Source: Pyxidicoccus sp. MSG2 (GTDB lineage Bacteria; Myxococcota; Myxococcia; Myxococcales; Myxococcaceae). From it: a DNA stretch of 64,000 nucleotides. Numbering within the stretch: the stretch's first letter is position 1; the number at the start of each line of letters is the position of its first letter. Of the stretch, positions 32,036-42,100 are shown piece after piece. Under the pieces are notes generated by a model, which ran no database searches, was not told where the DNA came from, and saw only the letters and a list, made by a program, of their open reading frames with translations. The stretch spans positions 5,456,001 to 5,520,000 of the forward strand of contig NZ_JAPNKC010000001.1 in NCBI RefSeq assembly GCF_026626705.1, written 5' to 3'. The position numbers were made by a program, and so were the translations under genes.

Positions 32036-32531
32036 GGGGGCACGGTGGCGTTGGCGTCCCGTGCGCGCCCCCCGCGCTCAAGAGACGGACCGCCTGGAAT
32101 GAGAGGATACCGCCGCGAGTCCAGACACACGCAAAGGGCTACGAAGAAATGTGCATGCCTGTCAGTCTGGGCACCGGCCGCTCAGGCGAGCCGCGCGAGT
32201 CCATGTCTACCCCGAGGCACTCGCGACACGCGCATGGGCAGGGATGACCCGCACACTTCCTCGGTAGCACGTGCGGAGTGACTGTCCACTGTCTGGCCTC
32301 TGGGCGGGCGCGTCATGCCCCGTAAGGGGCGGGTTGTATGTGTTTAACCGGCGTGCCAGACAGACATTGGCGGAGGTGCGGTCCTCGCTCGGATGAAAGA
32401 CTTCTCCGTCTTCACGCGCCTTCGGTGCGATGCACTGGTGCATTCGGACCCACCCCGGGCCGGCGCTGCTCATGCGGAAATGGCAGTCACTCCGCATTGC
32501 CGCGAGCCGTCAAAAACGAACGGAGCGCGCC
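32036..32531. other. Intergenic region with one short hairpin
   Basis: Nearly 500 bp between two minus-strand genes, with no credible frame. It contains the upstream region of the 952-residue protein gene. A small hairpin, GCCCC-GTAA-GGGGC (32317-32330), is followed on the plus strand by a T-rich run (TTGTATGTGTTTAA). The plus orientation is opposite to both genes, so it is unlikely to be their terminator. No other element seen. Confidence 0.4.
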
Positions 32532-32825
32532 TCAGGGGTGCGAGTCGTGGTCGGGCGGCTCCTGACCGGCGTCGCGCTGTCCCGTGCCGGCGGGAAGTTG
32601 CGGCAGCGGCCAACCCTGGAACAGGGGCCATGCGCGGTACATGGCCCGCCGCTGCTCGTCGGTGAGGGGCGTGGAGGTGTCGGGCTCGTCGGGGACGGGC
32701 GGCGGCGGCGGCGTGGGCGGCCCCGGGTGGCGCAGCAGCACCACCGTCAGCACCGTGCACAGCAGCGACATGAGCACGATGCTCCAGATGCGCGCCGGGC
32801 CCTTGGGCATCTGCCTGGGTTCCAC
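32532..32825 (-). CDS. Small membrane-anchored protein downstream of clc
   Basis: A 97-residue hypothetical protein. A basic start (EPRQMPKGPARI) leads into a single membrane helix (WSIVLMSLLCTVLTVVLL, ~14-31), then a Pro-rich linker and a polar tail containing EQRRAMYRAWPLFQGWP. The start is GTG at 32825 with AGGAGG seven bases upstream; it begins ten bases after the ClC stop, so it is probably co-transcribed with it. No family recognised. Confidence 0.6.
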   Translation of the reverse strand: MEPRQMPKGPARIWSIVLMSLLCTVLTVVLLRHPGPPTPPPPPVPDEPDTSTPLTDEQRRAMYRAWPLFQGWPLPQLPAGTGQRDAGQEPPDHDSHP

Positions 32826-32835
32826 GTTCGCCTCC

Positions 32836-34611
32836 TCAGAACGTTCCCTGCTTCAACACGTCCCGCTTGGAGATGGTGCCGAGCAGCCGGAAGTCCCCAT
32901 CCACCACGGGAAGGCGCTCGAGCGCCGTCTCGGAGAAACGCCGCGCCACCTCGGCGAGGGACAGGTCCGGAGTGATGGGACTCACGCGCGTGTCGAGGAT
33001 GTCCTCGGCGATGATGGCCTGCAGCAGCGAGTGGTCCGGCAGGTGGCCCTTGAGCGAGTCGAGCACCAGCGCGCCCCGGTACCGGCCCTGCGCGTCGGTG
33101 ACGTAGAGGTCCTCGCCCGCGGGGAGTTCGAGCAGCAGGGCCACCACTTCCTGGAACGGAGCCGAGGGTGAGACGCGCTGGTGCACGGGCATGAGCAGCG
33201 CGCGGGCGCCCTCCTGGCGCAGCCACTGGGGCACGGTGGCCGGCATGCGCACGTTGCGGCGGTTGAGCACGGACGTGTAGAGCGACTCGGGCTCCAGCCT
33301 CCGGCTCACCGCCGCGGCCACCACCGTGCTGAGCATCAGCGGCAGCACCAGCGGGTAGTCGCCGGTGAGCTCGAAGATGATGAGCACGGCGGACACCGAC
33401 GCGTGCGTGGTGCCCGCGAGCACCGCCCCCATGCCCAGCAGCGCGTACGCCCCGCTGGGCGCGCCTCCCGGCGCAACGTACCCGGTCAGCACGCCGAAGG
33501 CGCCTCCCAGGAGCGCGCCGAAGAAGAGCGACGGGGTGAAGAGTCCGCCGGGCACGCCCGCGCCCGCGCACAGCGAGGTGAGCGCCAGCTTCACCAGGGG
33601 CAGGAGCAGCAACATCACCAGGGGCACGTGGCCCAGCAGCGCCGCGTTCACCGCGTCGTAGCCGTTGCCCATGATTTGCGGCAGCCACACCGCCACCACG
33701 CCCACCACCGTCATGGCCACCAGCGGGAGGAAGGCGGAGAACCAGCCGGCCGCGCGGTCCAGCAAATCCGACAGCAGGTTGATGCCCCGCACGTACAGGG
33801 CGGAGGCGACGCCCATCACCAGTCCGAGCACGATGGCCAGCACCAACTCGCGCGGGTGCGTGAGCGCGTAGTGGGGGATGACGTAGCTGGGGTGGTCCGC
33901 GATGAGCACGCGCGACACCAGCGTCGCCACCACGCACGAGACGACGATGGGGCCGAACATCTCCAGCGCGAAGCTGCCCAGCAGCACCTCCAGCCCGAAG
34001 AGCGCTGCGCCAATGGGCACGTTGTAGGCCGAGGCCATGCCGGCCGAAGCGCCACACGCCACCAGCAGGCGGGCCTGTCCGGGCCCCAGCCTCAGTGCGC
34101 GGGACAGCGCCGAGCCGCTCGCGGCGCCCGTGGACAGCAGCGCGCCCTCGCGGCCCAGCGGAGCGCCCAGTGCGACGGCCATGATGGAGACGAGTCCGCG
34201 CAGGAGCGCGCGAGGGAGCGACAGCCAGCCGGACTTCACCCAGATGGACTCGATGATGCCGGCGGTGCCGTGGCCGCGCAGGGGCTGGCCGACGACGAGC
34301 GACACCAGGGTGACGAGCGCTCCGCCGAGAATCGGGATGAGCACGCGACGCCAGGTGGGCGCGGCCGCCACGCCGGCGAGGAACTCCTCCCCGCCGTTGC
34401 GCCAGAAGAGGTGCTGGGTGAAGCGAAGCACCTCGAGCAGCGCCACCGCGCCCAGCCCCGCGATGAGCCCCACCGTCACCACCAGAATCCAGAAGCGCTT
34501 CTCCGGCCCGGTGAGGCCCTGAAGGAAGCCCAGCACCGAGTGGTAGAAGCGGCGGTTGACGTCCACGCCGGGAGGCTGGTGGACGTCGTTGGATGGGTCG
34601 ACGCGGCTCAC
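32836..34611 (-). CDS. ClC-type chloride channel/transporter with CBS domains
   Basis: About 591 residues. The ClC core shows GHGTAGIIESI (in place of the usual GSGIP), GAPLGREGALLSTGAA with the gating Glu in GREG, and GAGVPGGLFTPSLFFGA as the third selectivity element, within roughly eleven hydrophobic segments. The C-terminal 130 residues hold a CBS pair (LMPVHQRVSPSAPFQEVVALL, and ILDTRVSPITPDLSLAEV ending LGTISKRDVLKQGTF). These sense nucleotides or ionic state in relatives. The GTG at 34611 (GGAG five bases upstream) fits the family better than the ATG at 34893, which would add 94 Ser/Arg/Gly-rich residues. Lies between two paralogous secreted-protein genes. Confidence 0.9.
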   Translation of the reverse strand: MSRVDPSNDVHQPPGVDVNRRFYHSVLGFLQGLTGPEKRFWILVVTVGLIAGLGAVALLEVLRFTQHLFWRNGGEEFLAGVAAAPTWRRVLIPILGGALVTLVSLVVGQPLRGHGTAGIIESIWVKSGWLSLPRALLRGLVSIMAVALGAPLGREGALLSTGAASGSALSRALRLGPGQARLLVACGASAGMASAYNVPIGAALFGLEVLLGSFALEMFGPIVVSCVVATLVSRVLIADHPSYVIPHYALTHPRELVLAIVLGLVMGVASALYVRGINLLSDLLDRAAGWFSAFLPLVAMTVVGVVAVWLPQIMGNGYDAVNAALLGHVPLVMLLLLPLVKLALTSLCAGAGVPGGLFTPSLFFGALLGGAFGVLTGYVAPGGAPSGAYALLGMGAVLAGTTHASVSAVLIIFELTGDYPLVLPLMLSTVVAAAVSRRLEPESLYTSVLNRRNVRMPATVPQWLRQEGARALLMPVHQRVSPSAPFQEVVALLLELPAGEDLYVTDAQGRYRGALVLDSLKGHLPDHSLLQAIIAEDILDTRVSPITPDLSLAEVARRFSETALERLPVVDGDFRLLGTISKRDVLKQGTF

Positions 34612-34914
34612 GTCACTCCAGGTGAGAGGGTGCCAGTCCCCCGGGCGGAGACCCGAGGTCGTCCGGTCGCCCCGCGGGGAAGCAGGAACGGCGCCGCCGA
34701 AAGTGGCACCTCCTTCGCGCGCTGTCCCGACCCCGTGCCGCGGAGTGTCGCTCGCGGACGTTCCCGCGTCCCGAAGGGTCCCCGAGGTGACGGACCCGGA
34801 GCGGACCCACGGGTCCTCGACGGGGGCTGAGAGGACCCCTGAAACGCGGAACGGGACGCCGCGAGCTTCCGCGGCGTCCCGTCCCCACTTCACCCGCGCG
34901 AGGCGGGGCTCACG

Positions 34915-37764
34915 TCAGTTGTCGACGTTGAAGTTGAAGCTCTGCACGGTGAAGTTGTTGACGCCGTCGTTCATCCAGACGTCCACGGTGTGCGCGCCGT
35001 CCACCAGCTCGCGCGTGTCGAGCTCGGCGGTCCACGTGCCGTTCGGCTGCAGCGTGCCGGAGCGGATGCCGGACATGTCGCGGCTGAAGCCCACGAAGCC
35101 GATGGGCCCGTAGTTGTCGGTGACGCGGGCGGTCAGGGTGATGGTGCCGCTGACGGTGCTCCCCGCGACGGGGCTGAGCAGCGTGGCCTGGGGCGGCGCC
35201 ACGTCGTAGTTCACCCGGCGGGTGGTGGTGGTGGTGACGCCCGTCTCGCTCGTCACGGTGATGTTGAACGTGTTGACGCCCGGCAGCAGCGCCGCCGTCG
35301 TCTGGATTTGACCGCCGCCGCGGGGCAGGTTCATCACCGGCCCGCCGTTGACGCGCACGGTGGTGGCGGAAATCGTCTGCACGTTGATGGCGTAGTTGAA
35401 CGTGTCATTCAGCATCGGGCCGTAGAGCTGGCCGTCCGCGAAGTTGGTGCTCACCACCGGCGTGCCGGGGTCCGACCAGATGATGATGAACTTCTCGGTG
35501 ACGTTGCCCGCGCTGTCCGTGGCGCGCACCATGATGCCCTGGTCGCCGTAGTTCACCGTCACGTTGTGGGTGACGGAGCCGTTGCCGAACTCGAGCAGCG
35601 ACACGTTGGCCCACTGGGTCTCCACGCGCACCGGCGTCTGGTCCTGCACCGACGACGTCACCGCCACCACCGACGAGCCGATGGCCGCGCCAGGCGCGGG
35701 CGACACGATGGTGAGGATGGGGGCCACGCGGTCCACCGTGAGGTTGACCTGCTTGGTGGTGACGCCGCCGAAGCTGTCGCGCGCCGTCATGGTGATGATG
35801 TTCGGGCCTTCCACCAGGGTGATGGTGGTGAAGATGAGGCCGCCGTTGCCCGGGGTGAGGACGATGGGCGCGCCGCCATTCACGATGAAGGCCGCGTAGG
35901 TGACGTAGGCGCCGGGGGCGCGCGGCGTGGCGTAGCCCCAGATGTCCAGGGTCGTCTCGCGGGTGTAGGCCGGCGGGTTGCCGATGGTGACCATCGGCGT
36001 CTCGTGCGGGAACGGGTCGATGATGATGGTGCGCGCGTCGGTGCTGCCCAGCAGGTTGGCCAGCGGCGCCTGCAGCTCCACGCCGGAGTACACCGCGCGG
36101 TAGTCCTGCGCGCCCGTCACCGTCCAGCTGTCCACGGCGGGATTCCACGGGGTGGTGAAGAGGCCGTCGCCGTCCAGGTCCTGGTCCGCGCCCACGGGCA
36201 CGCCCGCGACGTAGAAGGTGACGACGCCCTTGCCCGGGCCGACGATGGGAGCGCCCGCGTCCGTCACGCGCGCCGACAGCGTGGCACCCTGGCCGATGAT
36301 GACGTGCGCGTTGAGGGCGGGCGTCTGGATGGCGGTGACGGTGGGACGGCCCGTCACGGGAGGCAGCGGCGGGGTGTACGCGTTGACGCGGGCCTTGTCG
36401 GACACGCCCGGCGCGCCACCCGAGGCGGCGGTGAGGGTGAACTCGGAGGTGAGCGCCGGGAACAGGTCCGGGGGCGCGGTGATGGTGATGCTGACGGTGC
36501 CCTCGTCACCCGCGGCGAGGAACAGCGTGGGCTGGCTCACCACGGACGTCCACCCGGGCAGGCCGCCCTGGGTGCTCAGCGCGTACGTGTCCGCCTGGTA
36601 GCCGTGGTTCTTCACGCGGAAGGTGAACGTCGCCGTCTGCGAAGGGTTGGGGCCAATGAGCAGCTCCTTGCGGTCCGAGCCCACCACGGACACCTTCACG
36701 CTGAAGTCGCCGAAGCACGACAGGCCCAGGGCCGCGAAGGTGGTGGGGATGTCGAACGTCGCGGAGCCGGTGCGCCAGCTGCCGTCGGGGGACTGGCGCG
36801 TCTTCATCCACTCAATCGCGCTGCGCAGGCGCGGGTCCGTGGCGGGCTCGCGGCCGGCGAGGCACAGGCCGTAGATGGCGCTGCCGGTGGCGAAGTCGTT
36901 GGCGGCCTCGTTGGCCAGGTTGCCCCAGCCCGGGACGCCGGCGGTGGAGGCGCGCGCGATGAGGCGGTCGGCCAGGGTGTTGATGGCGGCGGTGTTCTCG
37001 CCGTTGGGGCCGGGGCCCGCGACCTTCAGGCCGACGATGGCCCAGGCCACCTCGAAGGTGTAGGGCATGCCGTTGCCGGTGGCGGAGGTGTCACCGTTGT
37101 TGAGGTTGGCGCGCAGGAAGGCGGCGGCCTTGTCCAGCGCGGCCTGGTACTGCGCGGCCTTCGCCGGGTCCACGCGCTGCTTCGCCTGGGCGATGCCCGT
37201 CATGACGCGCGCGGTGGTGGGCACGCTGCCGTGGTCCACCGGGAAGTTGGCGTGGTCCGACGGCCACCGGCCGCTGGCCTCCTGCGTGGTCAGCGCCCAG
37301 TTGGCCGCGGCGGTGAGCCCCGCGCTGTACTGGGTGGAGACGTTCTGGTCGTACCCGGCCAGGCCGAAGGTGGAGAAGGACGTCTTCTCGTTGCGGAACG
37401 ACGTGCCCTCGTGAATCCACGAGCCGTTCGCCAGCTGGTCCACCTTGATGCGCTGGGCGAGGAACTCCAGGTTCTGGGTGTTGGTGCGGTTGTTTCCGAC
37501 GACGACGTTCATGTCGTAGCCGTTGGCCTTGGCGTTGGCCATGCCGTAGACGACGGCGCCCTGGCGGTGGCACGCCACGCAGTTGTTGGCGTTGGTCCAG
37601 TTCGTCACGTCCGCGCTGAGGAAGTTGATGGCGCGCTGCGTGGCCTGGGTGTTGGTCTGCGTCTGGGCGGACGCGGGAAGGGCGAGGACGGACACCACCA
37701 GCGCCACCAGGCCGAGCAGGCCGGTGTGACGCGGCGCGGGCCGCCGTGAGGAATTGGGATGCAT
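34915..37764 (-). CDS. Secreted CxxCH / alpha-alpha-toroid / Ig-like multidomain protein, copy 2
   Basis: A 949-residue paralogue of the protein at 29-32 kb with the same domain order. It has a signal peptide (LLGLVALVVSVLALPASAQ); NNCVACHRQGAVV with CxxCH; a toroid with QW-like motifs (QLANGSWIH, QSPDGSWRT); an NEW3-like NHGYQADTYALSTQGGLPGWT; and repeated Ig-like domains ending TLTARVTDN...WTAELDTRELVDGAHTVDVW. The last segment is nearly identical in both proteins. Start ATG 37764 with GGAG upstream. A 10-bp perfect inverted repeat lies in its upstream region. Function unknown; the shared CxxCH suggests covalent haem. Confidence 0.85.
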   Translation of the reverse strand: MHPNSSRRPAPRHTGLLGLVALVVSVLALPASAQTQTNTQATQRAINFLSADVTNWTNANNCVACHRQGAVVYGMANAKANGYDMNVVVGNNRTNTQNLEFLAQRIKVDQLANGSWIHEGTSFRNEKTSFSTFGLAGYDQNVSTQYSAGLTAAANWALTTQEASGRWPSDHANFPVDHGSVPTTARVMTGIAQAKQRVDPAKAAQYQAALDKAAAFLRANLNNGDTSATGNGMPYTFEVAWAIVGLKVAGPGPNGENTAAINTLADRLIARASTAGVPGWGNLANEAANDFATGSAIYGLCLAGREPATDPRLRSAIEWMKTRQSPDGSWRTGSATFDIPTTFAALGLSCFGDFSVKVSVVGSDRKELLIGPNPSQTATFTFRVKNHGYQADTYALSTQGGLPGWTSVVSQPTLFLAAGDEGTVSITITAPPDLFPALTSEFTLTAASGGAPGVSDKARVNAYTPPLPPVTGRPTVTAIQTPALNAHVIIGQGATLSARVTDAGAPIVGPGKGVVTFYVAGVPVGADQDLDGDGLFTTPWNPAVDSWTVTGAQDYRAVYSGVELQAPLANLLGSTDARTIIIDPFPHETPMVTIGNPPAYTRETTLDIWGYATPRAPGAYVTYAAFIVNGGAPIVLTPGNGGLIFTTITLVEGPNIITMTARDSFGGVTTKQVNLTVDRVAPILTIVSPAPGAAIGSSVVAVTSSVQDQTPVRVETQWANVSLLEFGNGSVTHNVTVNYGDQGIMVRATDSAGNVTEKFIIIWSDPGTPVVSTNFADGQLYGPMLNDTFNYAINVQTISATTVRVNGGPVMNLPRGGGQIQTTAALLPGVNTFNITVTSETGVTTTTTRRVNYDVAPPQATLLSPVAGSTVSGTITLTARVTDNYGPIGFVGFSRDMSGIRSGTLQPNGTWTAELDTRELVDGAHTVDVWMNDGVNNFTVQSFNFNVDN

Positions 37765-37949
37765 GACTCTCCGAAGGAACGCCGGGTGTCAGGAATTGAC
37801 ACCGCGCGCCAATCCTCCGGGGCGGTCTACAAGACGCAGCACGGCCCTCGCGGGGGAGACACCGTCTCCCTCCAGCGGGTGCTCTTGCTGCGAAATGGAA
37901 GGACTTCCCCCTCAGTCAGCGCGTATTGGCGGAATACTCCAGATTGGCT

Positions 37950-37983
37950 GGAAGTGTCCAGTAGCCGGATTTCGGACACTTCC
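37950..37983. promoter_or_regulatory. 10-bp perfect inverted repeat upstream of copy 2
   Basis: GGAAGTGTCC (37950-37959) and GGACACTTCC (37974-37983) are exact complements, 14 bp apart. They lie between the stop of the cyclodeaminase gene (38062) and the start of the 949-residue protein gene (37764), both on the minus strand. About 90 bp nearer the start is a second hairpin, GGGAGAC-ACC-GTCTCCC (37854-37870). Candidate operator or terminator; neither reading is certain. Confidence 0.5.
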
Positions 37984-38061
37984 CTGGTCGCTTGGGGTTG
38001 GATTGACCCCGGTATCCCGAGACACGTCTGTGACAGGGATTGGGCCGCGCCAGGCGAGGCT

Positions 38062-39021
38062 TCAGCCTCCGACGATGTCGAGCTGCTGGCCGACGCCGCG
38101 CTCGAGGGCGACGTCGTAGAGGGCGCGGGCGAGGGCCACGTCCTGGAGCGCGAGGCCGGTGGAGTCGAAGACGGTGATTTCGTCCCCGGAGCGGCCGGGC
38201 TTCTTGCCGGCGACGACTTCGCCGAGGGTGCCGGCAAGCTGCTCCTCCTTGAAGAGGCCGTCATGGAGGGGGACGTTGACCTCGCCGGAGTGGGTGGCCT
38301 GCTCGGTGTCGTCGATGAAGACGCGGCCGTCGGTGAGGATGCGCGCGTCCAGCTCCTGCTTGCCGGGGGCGTCGGCGCCCATGGCGTTGATGTGCGTGCC
38401 GGGGCGGATCCACTCGCGCTTCACGATGGGGGAGCGCACGGGGGTGGAGGTGCAGACGATGTCGGCGCCGCAGGCCTCCTGGAGGCTGACCACCCGGCCA
38501 CCCTTCTCGGCCTGGAGGGCCCTGGCGGCGTCGTCGGAGGCGTCGGCGAGGAGCAGCTCGAGCTCGCCGTAGATGGCGCGGTGGGCGTCGATGAAGACGC
38601 GGGCCTGCACGCCGCAGCCGACGAGGCCGAGGGTGCGCGGGGCCTTCTTCGCGAGGAACCTGGACGCGACGCCACCCGCGGCGCCGGTGCGCCAGGCGGT
38701 GAGGAGGGTGCCGTCGAGGATGGCGAGGGGAGAGGCGGTGTCCGGGTCGCTGAGGATGTAGAGGGCGCGGACGGTGGGGAGGTGGTGCTTCTCGGGGTTG
38801 CGCGGATGGGCGTTGACCCACTTCACGCCGGCCGAGCCGTCGAGGAACGCGGGCATGGCGCGGAAGTCGCCGTCGTACTGGGGGAGGGAGAGGTAGACCT
38901 TGGGAGGCATGAGGGCCTCGCCGAGGCCGTGGGCGCGGAAGGCGCGCTCGACGGCGGAGAGGGCGAGCTCGACGGTGTAGAGGCCGCGCAGGTCCTTCGC
39001 GGTGAGGATGAGGGTGGGCAT
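38062..39021 (-). CDS. Ornithine cyclodeaminase / mu-crystallin / alanine dehydrogenase family enzyme
   Basis: A 319-residue NAD(P)-dependent enzyme of the cyclodeaminase family. The N-terminal substrate domain includes VELALSAVERAFRAHGLGEA, MPPKVYLSLPQY and AGVKWVNAHPRNP. The Rossmann domain has LGLVGCGVQARVFIDA near residue 130, DIVCTSTPVRSPIV near 187 and GTHINAMGADAPGKQEL, which is a family hallmark. The exact reaction (ornithine to proline, alanine dehydrogenation, or imine reduction) cannot be told. Upstream on this strand lies CTATATAG (about 39028-39035), a possible -10 region only a few bases from the ATG. Monocistronic. Confidence 0.88.
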   Translation of the reverse strand: MPTLILTAKDLRGLYTVELALSAVERAFRAHGLGEALMPPKVYLSLPQYDGDFRAMPAFLDGSAGVKWVNAHPRNPEKHHLPTVRALYILSDPDTASPLAILDGTLLTAWRTGAAGGVASRFLAKKAPRTLGLVGCGVQARVFIDAHRAIYGELELLLADASDDAARALQAEKGGRVVSLQEACGADIVCTSTPVRSPIVKREWIRPGTHINAMGADAPGKQELDARILTDGRVFIDDTEQATHSGEVNVPLHDGLFKEEQLAGTLGEVVAGKKPGRSGDEITVFDSTGLALQDVALARALYDVALERGVGQQLDIVGG

Positions 39022-39185
39022 GGCGCGGCTATATAGCGGGGGCGCACGGGCGGGGGAGCCACGTCAGAAGCGTGTTCGGTTCACCGCTGTTCGAGTGGCT
39101 GCATGTGCGCACCGCGAGGACAGGTGGCGGCTTCGCCGGAGCGGTGGCGCTCCAGTACGCTCGGAAGTGGAGGCGCCATCCACTC

Positions 39186-42100
39186 GTGAGCGAGCGATAT
39201 GAAGCAGAGCTGCGCCACGCTCTCGCGGAGGGCGTGCTGTCCCGTGACGAGGTGGATGCCCTGCGCACCGAGGCCGCGCGCAGGGGACTGGGCCCGCTGG
39301 AGTTGCTGCGCGAGCAGGGACGTCTCTCCGAGGACTCGCTCATCGCGCTGCGCGGCGAAGCCCGGGCCGATGCAGGCAAGGCCTCTGGAACGGTGGGCGC
39401 GGACACGCTGGCACCTGCCGCCGTGCGTCCCATGGCTCCGCAGGAGGCGCTTCGCTCCGCCGACACGCCCGCTCCAGGCACCGCCGCCGTGAGCCCCGCG
39501 CCCCCACCCGCTGAGACCACCGGCCGTGAGCCCGAGGCCGCGCTGGCCCCCCGCGCCGACGAGCCCGCGTTCCCCGTCCCCGGCTGGGACCGCTACCAAC
39601 CCGTGCGCTTCCTCGGGCAGGGCGGCATGGGGCGTGTGTTCCTCGCGTGGGACCCGCGCCTGCGCCGCCAGGTCGCGCTCAAGTTCGTCCGTGACGATGA
39701 CCCCGAGCTCGCCCGCCGCTTCGTCTCCGAGGCCCGCGCCCAGGCCCGCGTGGACCACGCGCACGTGTGCCGCGTGTACGAGGTCGGCGAAGTCCAGGGC
39801 CGCGTCTACATCGCCATGCAGTACGTGGACGGGCAGCCGCTCAACGTGCTCGTGGACGCGCTCACCGTGGAGCAGAAGGCCATGCTCCTCCGCGACGCCG
39901 CCGAGGGCGTCCACGCCGCCCACCGTGCGGGGCTCATCCACCGCGACATCAAGCCCTCCAACGTCCTCGTCGAGCGCACCGCCGAAGGCCACCTGAAGCC
40001 CTACGTCATGGACTTCGGCCTCGCTCGCGACTGGAAGGAGGGCGTCACCGCCACCGGCACGGTGCTCGGCACGCCGCACTACATGTCCCCCGAGCAGGCC
40101 CGGGGCGAAGTCACACGGCTGGACCGCCGCGCGGATGTCTACAGCCTCGGCGCCACCCTCTACGCGCTGCTCACCGGCCAATCTCCTGTCCCCGGTGACA
40201 ACGGATTGGAGGTGCTCAGCAACATCGCCACCGCCGAGCCCCGCCCGCCGCGCGCGCTCGACGCGGACATCCCCGGCGACCTGGAGGCCATCACCCTCAA
40301 GTGTCTGGAGAAGGACCGCTCCGCCCGCTACGGCTCCGCGCGCGAGCTGGCCGAGGACCTGGGCCGCTTCCTCGACGGCGCGCCCGTCCTCGCACGCACC
40401 GGCCCCGGCTACCGCGCGCGCAAGTGGCTGCGCAGGCACCGCCGCGCCGTGGCCACCGCATCCGTCGCGCTGCTCGCCGTGTCGCTCGCGCTGGGGCAGG
40501 CCGTGCTCGCCCGCCGTGAAGTCACGCAGCGCGAGACACTGGCCCGCCGCTTCACGGAGGGCGTGGAGCGAATCGAAGCGCAGGCCCGCTACTCCGGCAC
40601 CGCCCCGCTGCACGACACGCGCACGGACCGCGAGGCCCTCCGCGCGCGGATGCGCGACATCGAGTCCGCCATGCGCGACGCGGGCCCCGTGGCGGAAGGG
40701 CCGGGGCACTACGCGCTGGGCCGCGGCTTCCTCGCGCTCGGAGACGAGGCCCGCGCTCGCGAGCACCTGGAGGCCGCATGGGCGCGGGGCTACCAGGAGC
40801 CGCGCGTGGCGTATGCGCTGGCACTGGTGCTGGGCCACCTCTACCAGGAGCAGCGCCTGGAGGCGGAGCGCCTGCGGGACGCCACCCGCCGTGAGGCCCG
40901 CCTGCGCGAGGTGGAGGCCCGCTACCGCGCCCCCACGCTGGACTTCCTCCGGCGCAGCGACGGCGCGGAGGTGCCCGCCCCCGAGTACGTCGAGGCCCTG
41001 CGCGCCTCGCATGAGGACCGCACTGACGACGCGCTCGCGAAACTGGCCGCGCTCGGCACACGGCTGCCCGGCTTCCACGAGGCGCCGCTGTTGCGCGGAG
41101 ACATCCACCTCACGCGGGCCCTGCGGCGCTGGAACGCGGGAGACCGCGAGGGCGCGCGCGAGGACTTCGACGCCGGCCGCCGCGCCTATGCGGAAGCCGC
41201 GGACATCGGCCGCAGCGTGCCCGCGGTACACCGGGCGCTGACGCTGCTCGAGTACGAGTCGCTCGTCGTGGAGGTGTACGGGCAGGGCGACGTGCTGCCT
41301 CCGTACACGCGCGGCGTGGAGGCGGTGGGACGTGCGCTCACGGCGGCTCGCGACGATGCGATGAGCCACGTGCTGGAGTCCGCGCTCCACCGTCGTCTCG
41401 CCGAGCAGCACTCGCGGCAGGGCGGAGAGGTGGAGCCCCTGTTGGACAAGGCGCTGGCGGCGGCGCGAGAGGCCGTGGCGCTCGCGCCGTCGGAGCCGAA
41501 GGCGCTGACGGAATTGGCGCTGGACTCGTGGCAGCGCGCCAACTACCGCCAGGAGCAGGGGCAGGACGTGCGCGAATTGCTCCGCGACGCCGCCGCCACC
41601 TTCGAGCGCATTCCCACGGAAGCGCGCGACTTCGACTTCCACATCAACCTGGGCCTCGTCTTCAAGGTGTGGGCCGACTCCGAGGACGGCGCGGGCGGAG
41701 ATGCGCTCCCGTATCGGAACCGCGGCGTGGACGCCTTCCGCACCGCCGTGGACCTGGACGCGCGCCGCGCCGAGGCGTGGACCAACCTGGGCCAGGCGTA
41801 CGTGTCCCGCGCCTCGCACCCGCGCGCGCCGGACGCGGACGGTGACCTGTCCCGCGCGGCGGAGGCGATGGAGCGCGCGTGCGCCCTCAATCCGAGCCTC
41901 CTCTCCTCCTGGTTCTACGCGGGCGAGGCCTACGAAGCGCGAGCCCGACGACTGCGTGACTCGGGACGGGACGCGGGGCCGGAGTGGGCGCGAGCCCTGG
42001 CGGCCTACCGCCGGGGCGTCTCCATCAACGCGAAGCTGCCGCCGCTGCACAACGGCGTGGGCACCATCCTCTTCGAGCAGGCGAAGGACGCGTGGGACAG

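Noticed and set aside
32207..32497. 96-aa minus-strand ORF in the gap before the 952-aa gene
   Set aside because: No ribosome site, no family likeness and no coding bias.
34990..37749. 919-aa plus-strand ORF antisense to the second CxxCH-toroid protein
   Set aside because: It is a shadow of the real gene, with Arg/Gly/Val-rich sequence and no family resemblance.
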